Made by a program: the position numbers and the translations under genes. Below the pieces are notes generated by a model. That model saw only the letters and a program-made list of their open reading frames with translations. It had not been told where the DNA came from and made no database searches. DNA of 49,192 nucleotides from positions 1 to 49,192 of the forward strand of contig JAAAJB010000073.1 of assembly GCA_016098155.1 (NCBI GenBank), in the 5' to 3' direction. Below are positions 35,645 through 47,031 of this stretch, one piece after another (within the stretch, counting starts at the first letter, position 1; every line of letters begins with the position of its first letter). This DNA is from Actinomortierella ambigua (taxonomy: Eukaryota > Mortierellomycota > Mortierellomycetes > Mortierellales > Mortierellaceae).

Positions 35645-36011
35645 AACCACGACCACTACACGAGCACTCCTGTCACTCCGTGCCTTCCGCTTGCAGTCTG
35701 ACGGTGAGCACATGAGCCACGAGATGCACCTGTCTTGGTTCTTCCGTTCTTATTCTCTCAGGGGTTGGTTGCAGGCCTGACCTCAGTGCCATCACTCACT
35801 CAGCGATCCTGGCGGATCTCCTCAAACGCCTGCATAGGAAAAGACTGCGTTCACACCATCGATTACACCTTGCATCGAGGATGACGACCAGCACCCGCTC
35901 CCCTACCTTCGAATACTGTTGTCTAGTGGTGTACAATCATATCTTCGACCAGCAGAATACGACTGTTTCGGCACCCTGACACACTTTTGCTTCTCAAACC
36001 CTATTTTACTC
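35645..36011 (-). repeat. right terminal inverted repeat of the MULE
   Basis: Reverse complement of the left repeat, with the paired blocks listed for 28622-29040. The outer end is placed at TACTC (36007-36011), which pairs with GAGTA at 28622-28626. It is about 50 bases shorter than the left copy owing to internal indels. Confidence 0.85.
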
Positions 36012-36053
36012 CTTCGCCACTCCAAAACTCTAATTTTGAAACAAATATATTTT

Positions 36054-36059
36054 TTTATT
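36054..36059 (-). terminator. poly(A) signal of the RhoGEF gene
   Basis: AATAAA on the minus strand, 32 bases beyond the RhoGEF stop codon and outside the transposon end at 36011. The gene therefore seems to keep its own 3' end signal despite the insertion. Confidence 0.45.
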
Positions 36060-36090
36060 ATTATTATGTAAAAAAAAAAGAGAGAATTGA

Positions 36091-39000
36091 TTAGAGGTAG
36101 CCAAACTCATATTCGAGCGGCTCCTTGCCATCGTAAGCTGGGTCATAGTCGTCGTCGTCCTCCTCGTCCTCCTCTCCTCGTCCTCCAGACATGGCATCCT
36201 GCAGCGACTGGTTCGACTCGCGTAGCGTCAACGACGTCGTCGAGTCATTGTTGAGATCCCGTCCAATCAACCCCGACCGAATGTCCAGGATCTCCTGCAC
36301 ACTCTGCGGACTGTCCGGTGTCAGGATCCCGCCACTGCCATCGTCCAACGGCTCCCCAAGATCCAACGTCAGCCGGTTCAGCGTCCGTGACAGTGCGTTG
36401 GGATGGCCACTGCCGATGCTACCTGTCTCATCGATCGGGCTATCCTCTCCGCATCCTCCGCCACCAACAACGACTCCACAGCCACCACCACCATTCTTGC
36501 CGGGACTCGACACACCACCATAGCCCGTCAGCGTCATCTCGCTCGCATTATCGTCATCACCGAGTCGTAGTGACTTTTCGCGGCTGGGCGTCAGTTGGTC
36601 CTCGTCCTCTTCCAGGATGGTGTTGTTGTCGTAAAAGTAGCTCGAGTCGTTGTCTTCCTTCTCCATAAGCTCCGTCACTTGCGACTCGCGGCATAGCTTG
36701 GCAATGGACTGGAAGTCACCATCGTCGTCCGTCTAATGATCAATCATGCCCGTGATGATGAAGCTGGTTAGACAAAACAAAAATTCTATCCCGCTAGAAA
36801 CAAACAAGTTTTTTTTTCCTGACATCTTCTTGCTTACCAGAACAACATGGATGCCACCAGGTGTGTTGGCAACATGGTACAAGCATCGGATATTGTTGCC
36901 AGGGATGATTTGTACAAGATCGCCCTAGAGATGCAACACGTGTAAAGATCAATTATCAGTAACGATTTTCTATGGAATGTTCGATGAGGAAATGGGATAG
37001 AAACAAATCGTTGACCTGACCACTGCACTTACAGTCTCGATGTGGCGGATTTCAATAAATGTGGGATCAAAAGCGATAACGTATGGCAGCGAAAGAGCAC
37101 AGAAGGTGGGTACGCCCTCCCAATAGATGATGAATCCGTTTCGTTGACGACGTCCTGTCTTGTCCACATAGAAGGCGAATTCTATTCCAGTGAGCAAAAG
37201 AAGAAAAAGAAGAAAAAGAAAGTGTGAGTCTCTGACAGTCAACCTGACTAATCTGACTAATCCACCCCGAAGACAGAAAAAAAATTAGAAAGTCTTTCAT
37301 ACCTTCGTAGCACAACAGGAACATAAATGTGTCGCTTTCGATACGGTAGATAGCAATAGGCTTGACGTTCTCTCCCTTCTTTTGCACAAACTCCAGCGAC
37401 GGATCGGTAAAGTCGAGCAAGTCCTGAGTGTTGAGAGTCGACAGATCCACGAGCTCGAATCCTCGGCTGCACCCGACACACAGCGTGTTGCGCAAAAAGT
37501 GCAACGAGTGCGACTCGCGTGGGATATAAAAGTCCTTGTACACCTTGAACAGCTCGCTGTTGCCGCCGCGCATAAACGTCCGGAAGCTCGGCTTGTTCTT
37601 CTTGCTGCCGCCTTGCTCGATCGGCTCCAGCGTCTTGATCGTCGAGCTCGGGTCCAGCGCATTGATCGAGTTTTTGACAATGCCCACCAACGTCTTGTCC
37701 CGACAGATGCCCGTCTTGAAGAAACTCACGTGTGATCCAAGCTTGCGCGCCCGCTTGTTCGCCGCATTCGGGTCGTTCAGGTCCAGCGTCTCCAGCGCGT
37801 ACGCATACAACGTCTTGTCCGCCAGCACCAACAGGATCCGCTCGTCCTCCAACACATCCACCTGTGACACGCGTTCCCGTGCAATCACCCGCACAAACTC
37901 GCCTCGTGATCGTCCGACATAGACACCCGTGTCTGTGCCAATCACCAACCGCCGTCCGTCGTCGTACAGCGACGAGCTGTTCACCTTGTTGCCCACCGGG
38001 AAGAACTTGTCCGACACGGACAGCAGTCGCCACGAGTCTGCCTTTGCCTTCAGATCCAAAATCTGCTTCTGGATCTTGTCCATCCAGTTTTGCCGTCCAA
38101 CCTGCGTCGTCGCATACAGCGTAAACGATCCTCCATTCCTGCCCATGTGGTGGAAAACAATGGGGAATCCGGATTTGGAATCCGGCGCAATCTTCGACAG
38201 CGTGTTTGTCACCGGCGCAATCTTGGACACCACATTGCTCGCGTGAGATGGCGTCTTGTAAGGGATGAGCGACGATGACCGCTTGGACGTCTTGGACACT
38301 GGCTCCTCGGTGGTCGAAAGTGATAGCAGCTCGAGAGGGATTGGCCTCTTATGCACCTTGTACGTCTCGCCACCTTTCCACTTCTTCTCCTTTGTCAACA
38401 GGAGAACATGATCAAAGACAAAGACATAAATGTCCGAGTGCTCCGAGCTAGATCCCTTCTTCTTGAGCGGTCCCTTCATAATCAGCTGACGCTCGGGTGC
38501 AAGGAGGTTCAGATCCTAGAAATCGTCGAGAAAACGGTCATGGTTAAGGATATGAGACGCGATCACATGTCTTCCACATTCGTTTGATCAAGGTACCAAA
38601 AGAACAATCAATCAATCAAACAAATAAAAAAGAGGCATGTTCATACCATGGGATCGCTCTTCCATGTCAGTCGCTCATTGATCTGGCGTAAATTAAACAG
38701 GTTCTCGCACTTGCCAGACTCGAGGTTGACCTTTTGCAAAAAGTCTTTGATGATCGAAACGACCTCAGGGATCTTCTTCTTGTCGGGATTGTCGTCGGGG
38801 GTATATTTCAGCACTGCCTCCAGTAACAGAGGATAACGGCCAAGACGGGTGGTGGGCTTCGTCAGGTATCCATTCAGCTCCAGCTTACGTGACTCTGGCC
38901 GCCGTTCTGTCTCCTGTGAGACGTGTAAAAAAACGGCCACGCGCACGGAAAATAATAAAAGTCCATTGATTCAAAAATGGGCGTTTAGCAATTGGGTAAG

Positions 39001-42000
39001 TCCGCGGAGAAAAGAGAGAGAGAAAAAAAAAGATGTCGTAGCACGGGAATTTTCGAAAAAGGTATAAAATTAGAGAGAAGATTGTACTTTAAAGTTAGTA
39101 CTTCCTCTTCGGCGGAAAACAATACACACACGCGTAAAGAAAGAGCATTCCGAAGGTGTTTTCCTCTTCATCATCCTATTCAAAACAAAAACCATAGAAG
39201 AGAGAAAAATACTTGCCTCGACAAACTTGCTGAAAGCACTGTTTCTGTTTTTCTCAGTCTCAAATACATATTTGGCCTGGATCTGATTGGCGCCATACTG
39301 AACAAAAGGCGAAAAGTTGACAACATGCTCCAGGAAGATGTCGCCGATATGGGGTATCTGATGGTAGCCCTGCTGACGTTTGAGCAGCGCCTCACCCAGT
39401 TTGGAGTTGACAGCATAGACGTCGTTGATGTTGTAGAACACTTGATTGATGAAAATCTCGCGGTAATTCTCCTCAATGATATCCAACGTGCGCAAAGGCT
39501 TGATCCAAAACTACAAAGAGGTGGGGAGCGAATGTGTTAGCCATAGCGGAAGAGAATTGCCACTTGTCCAAATATAACCTAAAACAATCATTTTTGACCA
39601 ACAGAGGAAAAAAAAAAAGACTACTTACGTCGTTGAGGTACTTGAGGTCATTGACGAAATCTTTCTCAGTGTAGATGAGTTCGAAAATCACCTCCTGCCG
39701 CTTCTTTTCCTCATTGGACAGACTTTCCGCCAGATCCTTGGGCACAGAGGTGATCCAGAGCCGCTGGTCCTTCTTATCTTTGGATGTTGATCGGCTCAGG
39801 TTCCGCTTCAGACCGCCATTCGGCGTCAAGTTGAGACGCGATTGCTAATAAAAAAAATACAATTCCTCAATGGGTTAGCCAAATCATCAAAAAACAATGA
39901 TGTCGACGGGAGTGACGCCCTAAAATGAAACCACAAACACGAAAGGAAGGCTGATAATCACCTGTTCAATTCGGCGAGGGCAGACAATACTGTAGCAAAG
40001 CCGGTCGCGAGTACATGTGGGCGAGTAGCAGTCGGTCAACAACGTGAACACGCCGTTCACATAGGTTCCATCCTCCTCGCCTTGGCTCAAAGGAAAACGC
40101 GAGCCGCCAGTGATCATCTTGTTCCTGAATTGGTAGAGTTCATTCACGCTGTCTCTCAGACGATGGTCGTATGTGACATCGTGGAACAGCTTTTGAGCAT
40201 CCAGCGCCCGTCCAAGCAAAAGTGCCAGGTTACGATCAGTGGTTTTGATGATGAACGCAATTTTGTCCTACAAGGTTTCCGCCAATGGCAAACATAAAAC
40301 AACAAGGGTGGTTAGCTTTCAAAAAAAAAAAAAAAAAAAAAAGTCGGCTTTGACCGCGAACAGTGCTCCTGGGAAAACTTTCTCATGCATGTTGGCGGCT
40401 GTAGAATGTGAGACAGTATCAAAAGGCTCACTCTTCTTGCTTCTTTAAAGAGCCAGAAAATAAAATAAGATAAAATGAAAAAAGAATAAAGTCGTATACA
40501 TACCACTGCGTCTCGTCCATCAAAACAATCCTTGTACTCAATCGAATCCTTGATACGCGGAGAAGTGATGATACGCTGAACGAATGCCTCGGCAACCCGA
40601 GAAAGCAGTGCTGGATAAACGACAGGCGATTTCCGCATGAGCTGACCAGAGTTGGGCACCGTGATACCAGCTGCTGCAGCTGCCTGGCGCGCCTTTAGGT
40701 CAGCCTGTGGGGGGCTGTATGACGAAAATGACTGAGAGCGCTCGCCCTGGAGTCGAGTAATCTTGGTTTGGGTGGGTGGGACGCGTACTGACTCTGCACT
40801 TCGACGCGTTGCATCCTGTTGTGGTATATTTGTTGCCAAGAAGACAGGAGGATTGCCTGAGAGAGGTTTTTTTTTTATCACACAGGAGAAGATCAGTTAT
40901 TTTTTTTTCATGCTGCATGATAGGACAGAGATATGGTGCAATAAGGAGTAATCACTGATACTGATTTCTTACCCATGTGAGTAGGATTAGATCCATGCCT
41001 TGCACGTCCAGGTGAGGGTGTGCGAGCACGCATCACATAGGACGACGACGATCGTGGTGCATAGCCCTGAGCTGACTGGATAGCTATCTGAGGCGTTGGG
41101 GTACCATTCGGAGTACTGGATCGCACCATGGCCATGCTATCGAAATCTGCATAGTAGTCCGAAATTGAATGGGCTGTTCCGATGGATGACTTTGATGCTG
41201 ACCGCTGCCGAGTTGCCGGATAGTTGTCCAAGGCGGGGTCCTGTTCGTATTGTGCTGCTGGGTGAGGATACCGAGGTAGTGTCGAGTAAGAGTCGGTGCT
41301 CAAACTCGAGTCAATACTAAGGCGTCCACCATCAAGGCTCTCAGAGATGGATAAGCGTCTGAAGGCAGAGCCGCCATTGCCACCGCCATAATAGCTGTCT
41401 CTGCTGCCAGGCGGAGGGTTGGGCCCTTCTGAGAGTTGATGACGGATGAGGTGACGATTGGGACCTCCAGGACCCACGGGGCCGGTATTGTAAGGGTTAG
41501 GATAGGGTGCTCCTGGTGGTGGGGATGGTCTGGCGATACCATGGCCATGACCATGACCATGACCATGCGGGTGGGCAGGGCCATAACGTGCGGCGGCCGA
41601 GTGCTGACGATCCAGACCTTGTTCGCCTTGGCCATAGTACGGTGCCTGCATTGAACCAGTTCGCCGGTGGTTGGGTTGTCCCATCATGCCTTCAGAGTCA
41701 TGCCATGTCGAGGGTGGGGGTGGTCGGATAGGAGGACGAGGTGTTCCTCCATAGCCGGGGCCGGGGCCGGGGCCAGGTCCAGGTGATGGTGCTCCAAACT
41801 CATGATCATAGAGCGAAATGGTTGAATAGCGTGGGTTTGGAGGCGGAGCGGCAGCGCCTGGTGGGCGCATTGGGCGAGGTGGGCCCATGGCGGGTCCAGA
41901 ACCATGTCCTGCGGGATGCGGACTACTGTAAGGTGGTGGGGGACCGCGAGGAAGCTCTGGCGAATAACCTGCGCCATTGACAGGACTCCTGACATGCGAG

Positions 42001-42908
42001 CCATTGTATCCAGCTGGGCCTGGTCCATGTCCCACGACGAGAGGCCGTGGCGGAGGAGGGCCACCGCCAAGACTGTACGTTCTGCCAGTAGCGTGTCCTG
42101 CGCCTGGACGAGGTGGGCCGATGGAGGACATGCGGGGATTAGGGCGGATGTGAGGTGGGCCGTTTGGTGCACCGTAGCCATGACCCGGTGGAGGGGCCAT
42201 GATGGAGTGGCGGTCCTCACCATAGTGAGATGGCGACGTCAGCGTCAGAGAGCTAGCTCGTCCCGGATCCATTCTGGACGCGGGTGGGGGCATACGAGGG
42301 TTCATTGGGCCAGGAGGATGGATAGGCTGAGATGGCGGGTGGTGGTGGTGGTGGTGGTGGTGAGGATGGGGGTGATGGTGGTGCTGCTGCTGGCCTTGGG
42401 GCGGTTGCTGATACGGATGCGGCGAGGAAGGATGGTGATGGAGGTGGGGATTAGAGGATGTCATGGACAAGGAAGGTGGTGGCCGAGGAGCACCGGAGGA
42501 GAGTGGGCCGCCAGCTGCTGGCGGCGGCGGCGGCGGAGGAGGAGCGACGAATCCTGGGGGTGTGTTGGAGGTGCCCGGGATTCCACCAGAGGCTGTTGGC
42601 ACGATGTAAGCACGCGGTGAGGCGGGGGTGGGTGCGGTGGGCGACTGGGCGTATGACGCGACGGGGCGATGCTTGGAGACATACTGCGCGCTGGTGTAGC
42701 CATGATTGGCGGTATTGGCCGGGGAGGCATTGGATGAGGATGAGGAGGATGGGGTGGAGGGGAATGTATTGGCGGCAGCAAAATTGGATGAGGCGGTGGC
42801 CGGGGTGGAGGGGGATGAATTGGCGGTGAACGGGCGTGGGGATGGGGCCGAAGGGGAGGGCAATGGCGACACATCCTGATGGACAGGAGGTGCCATGTTA
42901 TCGGCCAT
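36091..42908 (-). CDS. ROM2: Rho guanine nucleotide exchange factor, Rom1/Rom2 type (DEP-DH-PH-CNH)
   Basis: Ten exons (42908-40973, 40856-40504, 40267-39962, 39844-39629, 39510-39217, 38913-38647, 38515-37303, 37181-37033, 36924-36838, 36732-36091) join in phase to 1,820 aa. The first 650 residues are Pro/His/Ser/Gly-rich. A DEP domain follows (about 720-860, with the conserved GRALDAQKLFHDVTYDHRLR block), then a DH domain (about 905-1115, including RKLELNGYLTKPTTRLGRYP), a PH domain (about 1130-1270) and a CNH domain (about 1290-1610), ending in an acidic tail. This is the architecture of yeast Rom1/Rom2, the exchange factors that activate Rho1 at the plasma membrane for cell-wall integrity signalling and glucan synthesis. 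Intron 5 (39216-38914) uses a GC donor. The ATG at 42908 starts the first recognisable coding sequence; the frame remains open upstream through GA/CT-rich leader. Confidence 0.93.
40321..40342 (+). repeat. A22 homopolymer within a RhoGEF intron
   Basis: Twenty-two A on the plus strand, that is a T22 run in the transcript, inside the intron 40503-40268. It may serve as an extended polypyrimidine tract, although it lies some 50 bases from the acceptor. Confidence 0.8.
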
Positions 42909-43745
42909 ATAGGTTTGGGGGGGAGGGTGGGAGAAGAAGAGAAGAAGAGAAGAGAGAGTGAAGAGAGAGAAGAGAGAGAGAGAAAGGAGAGTGAAGAGAG
43001 AGAGTGTGTGTGTGAGAGAGAGAGTGAGAGAGAGAGAGCCAAAAAAAAAAGAGAGAGACAGAGAGTCCCAGCTGGGAAGGGAAAGAGGGGGGAGAGGGAG
43101 AGAAAGAAAGAGAGATAAAAAAGTGTGCGCACCCAAAATGAGCAGGAGAGAGAGAGTGATGTGAATGAGAGATGAGCTGCTGCTGCTGTTTTCGTTACTC
43201 AGCCAAGAAAGGCTGTTTGTTCTTACAAGTGAGTCTATATTGAATGGGGTGTTTTTTTATTGTGATGAGAGTAACGTGTGAATGAAGAGTGAATGAGAGA
43301 GAGAGAGTGAGTAAGAAGAGGGGGACAATAATGTTCACCCTGGACACAATAATATTGCACGCGCAGACAATGCTCTCTCATGTCACAGCGGGGCATTGAA
43401 CCTCCCACATTCCTACTTTGAACAGTGAGTGAGAAAGAGAGAGAGAGTGGCACACTTCTCCCCTCTCTCGCTCTCTCGCTCACTCGCTCTCTCTCTTACT
43501 CTCTCTTCAATAACAACGAATCCTTTGGCGCGGGAGAGAGGGCGGCAATGGTTCCGTGCACGCTGTGCTACCCCCCCTCCTCCTCCTCCTCCTAGAGGAT
43601 TGGCTGTCCCGTCGAGCACAACCCCGGCCCAGCCATTTCTTCCTTTCTTTTTTTTTTTTCTTTTCAGTTTCCCTCCCTCTCTTCTGTTCTCCTTCTTTTC
43701 GCTTCTACTCCCCTCCCTCCCCCCCATTCTCACTTCTCTTTCTCC
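42909..43745. promoter_or_regulatory. divergent promoter region, GA-rich then CT-rich
   Basis: This 837-base stretch separates the RhoGEF (-) and NuiA-like (+) starts. It is GA-repetitive near 42.94-43.16 and 43.29-43.45 kb, and CT-rich just before 43746. Read away from the centre, both genes therefore have pyrimidine-rich leaders. The frames inside it are low complexity and are not called as genes. Confidence 0.4.
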
Positions 43746-44675
43746 ATGTCTGATTCCACAAGTGACAATGCCTACATGGCCATGCTGACCAGGAATATCC
43801 CCGGCGTGGGTCAGCCAGCTGCTGCTACTGGTGCTGCTGCTTCTGTTGCACCACCACCGCCTGGAGCAACATCCACCCATCCTGCTACAGCCCACCCAGA
43901 GTTGACGCCTCTCCAGGACAGTGCTGTCAACGTGCTCGCCAAGGCGGCCGAGGGTGCCCTTTTTGTGACCGAGGGCGAAGCAACGCTCGAGCCCGTCTGC
44001 ATTCCAGCCTCGCTTCTTGCACAAACACACACCAGTCTATCACCAACATGGCAACTGCAACAGCAGCAAAGCAGCAGCAGCAACAGCAGTGGTGGTCCCG
44101 GCGTGACCAGGCGCCTGTCTCTGACTTCCCACCACCTGCCTTCGCCAGCAGAGTTTGTGACAATCTTGCACTTTCTAAAGGGCACCAAGGCCTTTTCCAC
44201 ATTGCTGGCCAGCTTACCACCACCATCATCACCCACTACCACCACTACTACTACAACCACAACGACCACTACCACCACGACAACAACATCACCGGTTGAG
44301 GACGGCAATATCCTGTGCGAGGTCGTCTCCGACATCCGCTCGGTGCTCCATCCTTCCGACCCAGGCATGCCCGCCGTCATCGACGCCCTCTCCTACCTCT
44401 TCCTCACCAAGCCCAACACAAACGCCTCCGTCGCAGACGCTCCTCTGCCCACGGCGACCTTGCCATCCATGTCGACCCAATTGCGTCACCAGGAGCCAAA
44501 GAATGGCCATCTGTCCCCCTCCACCGCCACCCTGGACTTGCACGAGGCCCAGCATCGATACCTGGCCGCCTACCGTGTCCATATCCGTGGCTCCACTCGT
44601 GTCCAGGTGTGGATTCTAGGTGCCCTCAACGATGGCTCATTGGTCGGATACTACACTACCTCCATCGAGACGTAG
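43746..44675 (+). CDS. nuclease A inhibitor (NuiA)-like protein with poly-Thr insertion
   Basis: An intronless frame of 309 aa. The segment at residues 58-87 (a helix ending in GALFVTEGEA, then a strand), the helical segment at about 135-152, and the C-terminal segment 276-309 with VQVWILGALNDGSLVGYYTT and a final Ile-Glu-Thr follow the order seen in the NuiA family, small alpha-beta-alpha inhibitors of sugar-nonspecific nucleases. The fungal protein is about twice the usual length because of inserted low-complexity loops: Gln/Ser at about 104-117 and 18 Thr in a row at 164-181. The Thr run uses mixed codons. The assignment rests on pattern and order only, without a search, and the partner nuclease is unknown. 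The start is the first ATG after a CT-rich leader. Confidence 0.6.
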   Translation: MSDSTSDNAYMAMLTRNIPGVGQPAAATGAAASVAPPPPGATSTHPATAHPELTPLQDSAVNVLAKAAEGALFVTEGEATLEPVCIPASLLAQTHTSLSPTWQLQQQQSSSSNSSGGPGVTRRLSLTSHHLPSPAEFVTILHFLKGTKAFSTLLASLPPPSSPTTTTTTTTTTTTTTTTTTSPVEDGNILCEVVSDIRSVLHPSDPGMPAVIDALSYLFLTKPNTNASVADAPLPTATLPSMSTQLRHQEPKNGHLSPSTATLDLHEAQHRYLAAYRVHIRGSTRVQVWILGALNDGSLVGYYTTSIET

Positions 44676-45121
44676 CCATTTTGTACTTTTTTTTTTTATT
44701 CTTTTGGATGAAGAGTACTGTTCGAGAACGAAAAGAACCGAGTGTTGTATCCGTGTGAAAAAAACCCCCCAATATCATGAGTTCCGTTGTACATTGTCTT
44801 TGTTTTGTCCCACAACCCATTCCATAGTAGCATCTTCTTCCCCAAAACTTCGAGTTCTTGTTGTAAGACACGGAAGCTCTTCATCCCCCCCCCCCTTTTT
44901 TTTTTCTCGAACTTGCATATCACACACCCTCGAAGAAAGACATTTTCACTCCTCACAAAAACGATGTTGCATATTGTTTTATCTCTTTATGGTGGTGAGC
45001 ATGACATGATGAGAACTAAAGCACAGAAATGAGAAAGGGCAAGTCGTAGAGACGAGAAAAGAGCGCGCAAGGGGGACGAAAGGGGTAGAGAGAAAAAGTG
45101 GGGTGAAAAAAAAAAGGGATT
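44676..45121. other. convergent 3' spacer
   Basis: About 446 bases between the stops of the NuiA-like gene (+) and IDH1 (-), with T and C homopolymers near 44.69 and 44.89 kb and no supported gene. Confidence 0.5.
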
Positions 45122-47031
45122 TTACAGGTTGGAGATGACGGCAAAGGTAAAGTCGGTGGTCGAGCTGGCACCGCCCATGTCAGGGGTGCGGACAGCGCCG
45201 CTGGCAATGGTCTTGGCAACAGCGTTGGCAATCTTGTTGGCATGGTCATCCAGACCCAGGTGACGCAACATCATGACCGACGACAGGATCATGGCCGAAG
45301 GGTTAGCGGTGTTGCGGCCCTGAATGTCCTTGCCGACGTGACGGCAGCCGGGCTCAAAGACGGCGTACTCGCGACCAATGTTGCAGCCGGGAATGATGCC
45401 AGGACCACCGACGAGACCAGCGCCGACGTTCGAGACAATGTTACCGTACAGGTTGGGCATGACCATCACGTCAAACTGCTGGGGCTTGGCAACAAGCTGC
45501 ATCGACGTGTTGTCGACAATCATGTCGTCAAACTTGATGCCAGAGCTGGCATACTCCTTCGAGACCTCACGGCACGTCTTCAGGAAAAGACCATCGGCCA
45601 GCTTCATGATGTTGGCCTTGTGGATGCAGGTGACCTTCTTGCGGCCGTTGCGCAGAGCAAAGTCAAAGGCGAAGCGAGCAATGCGCTCGGTCTTGTGGCG
45701 GGTAATAACCTTGAGCGACTCGACGACGCCGGGGTACGACTGGTGCTCCAGACCAGAGTACTCTCCCTCAGTGTTCTCACGGATGATGGCAAAGTCGACG
45801 TTCTGGTGGCGGGTGGGGTAGCCGGGGATGTTCTTGCACAGAACCAGCGAGGCATACATGTCCAGGTCCTTGCGGAGAGTGACGTTGAACGACGAGTGGC
45901 CAAGCGACGACACAGGGGTGTACAGGATACCCTTGAGACCGACCTTGTTGCGGCGCAGAGACTCCACACTCTGCTTGAAGGTGGTGTCATCGGCCGTGGT
46001 GTAGCCAGAGACATCAAACTGCTCCCAGTCGACAGGGACGTTGCAGGCCTTGAAGATCGTCTTGACAGCAGAGGCAGTCTCCTGACCAATACCGTCACCG
46101 GGGATCAGGGTGACAGTGTAGCGACCACCAAGCTTGGCAGGCTGCGACTGGATCGAGCAAAACGAACCAGATCAGATATGGGGATAATGAAAAAGAGACA
46201 TGAAAGAGACACACTGATTAGATCAGGTACAAACACTGTTGCGAGTAAGTGGTGGGAAGGGGGCCGGAGGGTGAAAAATCTGATTGTACACTCTTTGTCC
46301 CTATCCTCCGTTGCTTCTTTGGCGACGTCTGATCAGGTCCAGCTTATCAGCCAAAATCAATTGGGCTAAATGAGAGCCAAACCGGATGTCCTGAAAAAAA
46401 AAGAGAGAGAGAATGGAGGGGAGGGCGGGAGGAGAGCATCGAGCACTGCCCCCCTTTTTTCCTCGCCAGCCGTTTACACTTGGTGTAAAACGAGACAGGA
46501 AAAAAACAAAGATCGGTCCTGGCGATCCATGGTGACAAGAGTATGGCCCTCTCCAACCAGGATCGTTTACTCCTCCCTTGCAGGGTTGCCGCCTTTGCTT
46601 GTCCTGTGCGTGTGACATCGCTCTCTGCAATTATTTTTCCCAGATTAAAATTTGATAGTCGGGTAGATAAGAGGAACTGAAAAAACAAACCGGCGGCTAG
46701 GGCTGAATCTCAAAGGGTCGACGCCCTCATTGTCAAGTGTTGAAGGACGAATGAATCCAGTGTGCTTTCCCATGGCCTAAAGATCTGTGTGGGGTATGGA
46801 GCTGATCGCAAAGACTTACATCCTGCATGTGGGGGACGATGGTCTCAGTGCTCATGGCACGAGGGGCCAGCTATTGACGATGAAGAAAAAGGAGGAAGGA
46901 GAAAGACAAAGCAAGAGTTGGTAGCTGTGGCGACAAGCATGAGCAGGCGACGAGAATGCATTGGTGAATCAAGTGATGCTCACCTTGAATGCCGTCGAGG
47001 CAAACTTCTTGGTTGTCAGAGTACGCAGCAT
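45122..47031 (-). CDS. IDH1: NAD-dependent isocitrate dehydrogenase subunit 1, mitochondrial
   Basis: Three exons (47031-46984, 46870-46820, 46147-45122), GT-AG and all phase 0, give 374 aa. The N-terminus (about 1-33) is rich in Lys/Arg, Ser and Thr without acidic residues until the mature start, fitting a mitochondrial presequence. The body has the IDH/IMDH fold signatures: TLIPGDGIG near the start, SSLGHSSFNVTLRK-D-LD, the IRENTEGEYSGLEH loop, ESLKVITRHKTERIARFAF, VHKANIMK-like HKANIMK, and GSRHVG-like CRHVGKDIQG. The terminal segment (GGASSTTDFT) matches subunit 1 of the fungal octameric enzyme better than the catalytic subunit 2. The complex oxidises isocitrate to 2-oxoglutarate in the citric acid cycle and is controlled by AMP through this subunit. 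The second intron is long (672 bases). Confidence 0.95.

Larger units (their letters stand above)
28622..36011. mobile_element. approximately 7.4-kb MULE transposon with Crinkler cargo
   Basis: Two inverted repeats of roughly 0.4 kb (28622 to about 29040, and about 35645 to 36011) enclose a Mutator-like transposase gene and a divergently transcribed Crinkler gene. Long terminal inverted repeats are a known property of Mutator-like elements, and the transposase between them belongs to that family, so the three parts fit one element. The outer ends are set where similarity fades and may be off by some tens of bases. I could not find a convincing 8-11 base target-site duplication. The element lies in the spacer between two convergent genes: it starts about 100 bases after the HMG-box stop and ends about 80 bases from the RhoGEF stop. 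Both internal genes look intact. Confidence 0.8.

Noticed and set aside
42909..43136. In-frame N-terminal extension of the RhoGEF
   Set aside because: It is open only because the leader is a CT repeat; the peptide is Leu/Ser low complexity and a good ATG follows at 42908.
45242..46369. 375-codon plus-strand frame opposite IDH1
   Set aside because: It is antisense to the conserved IDH1 exon and shows no domain of its own.
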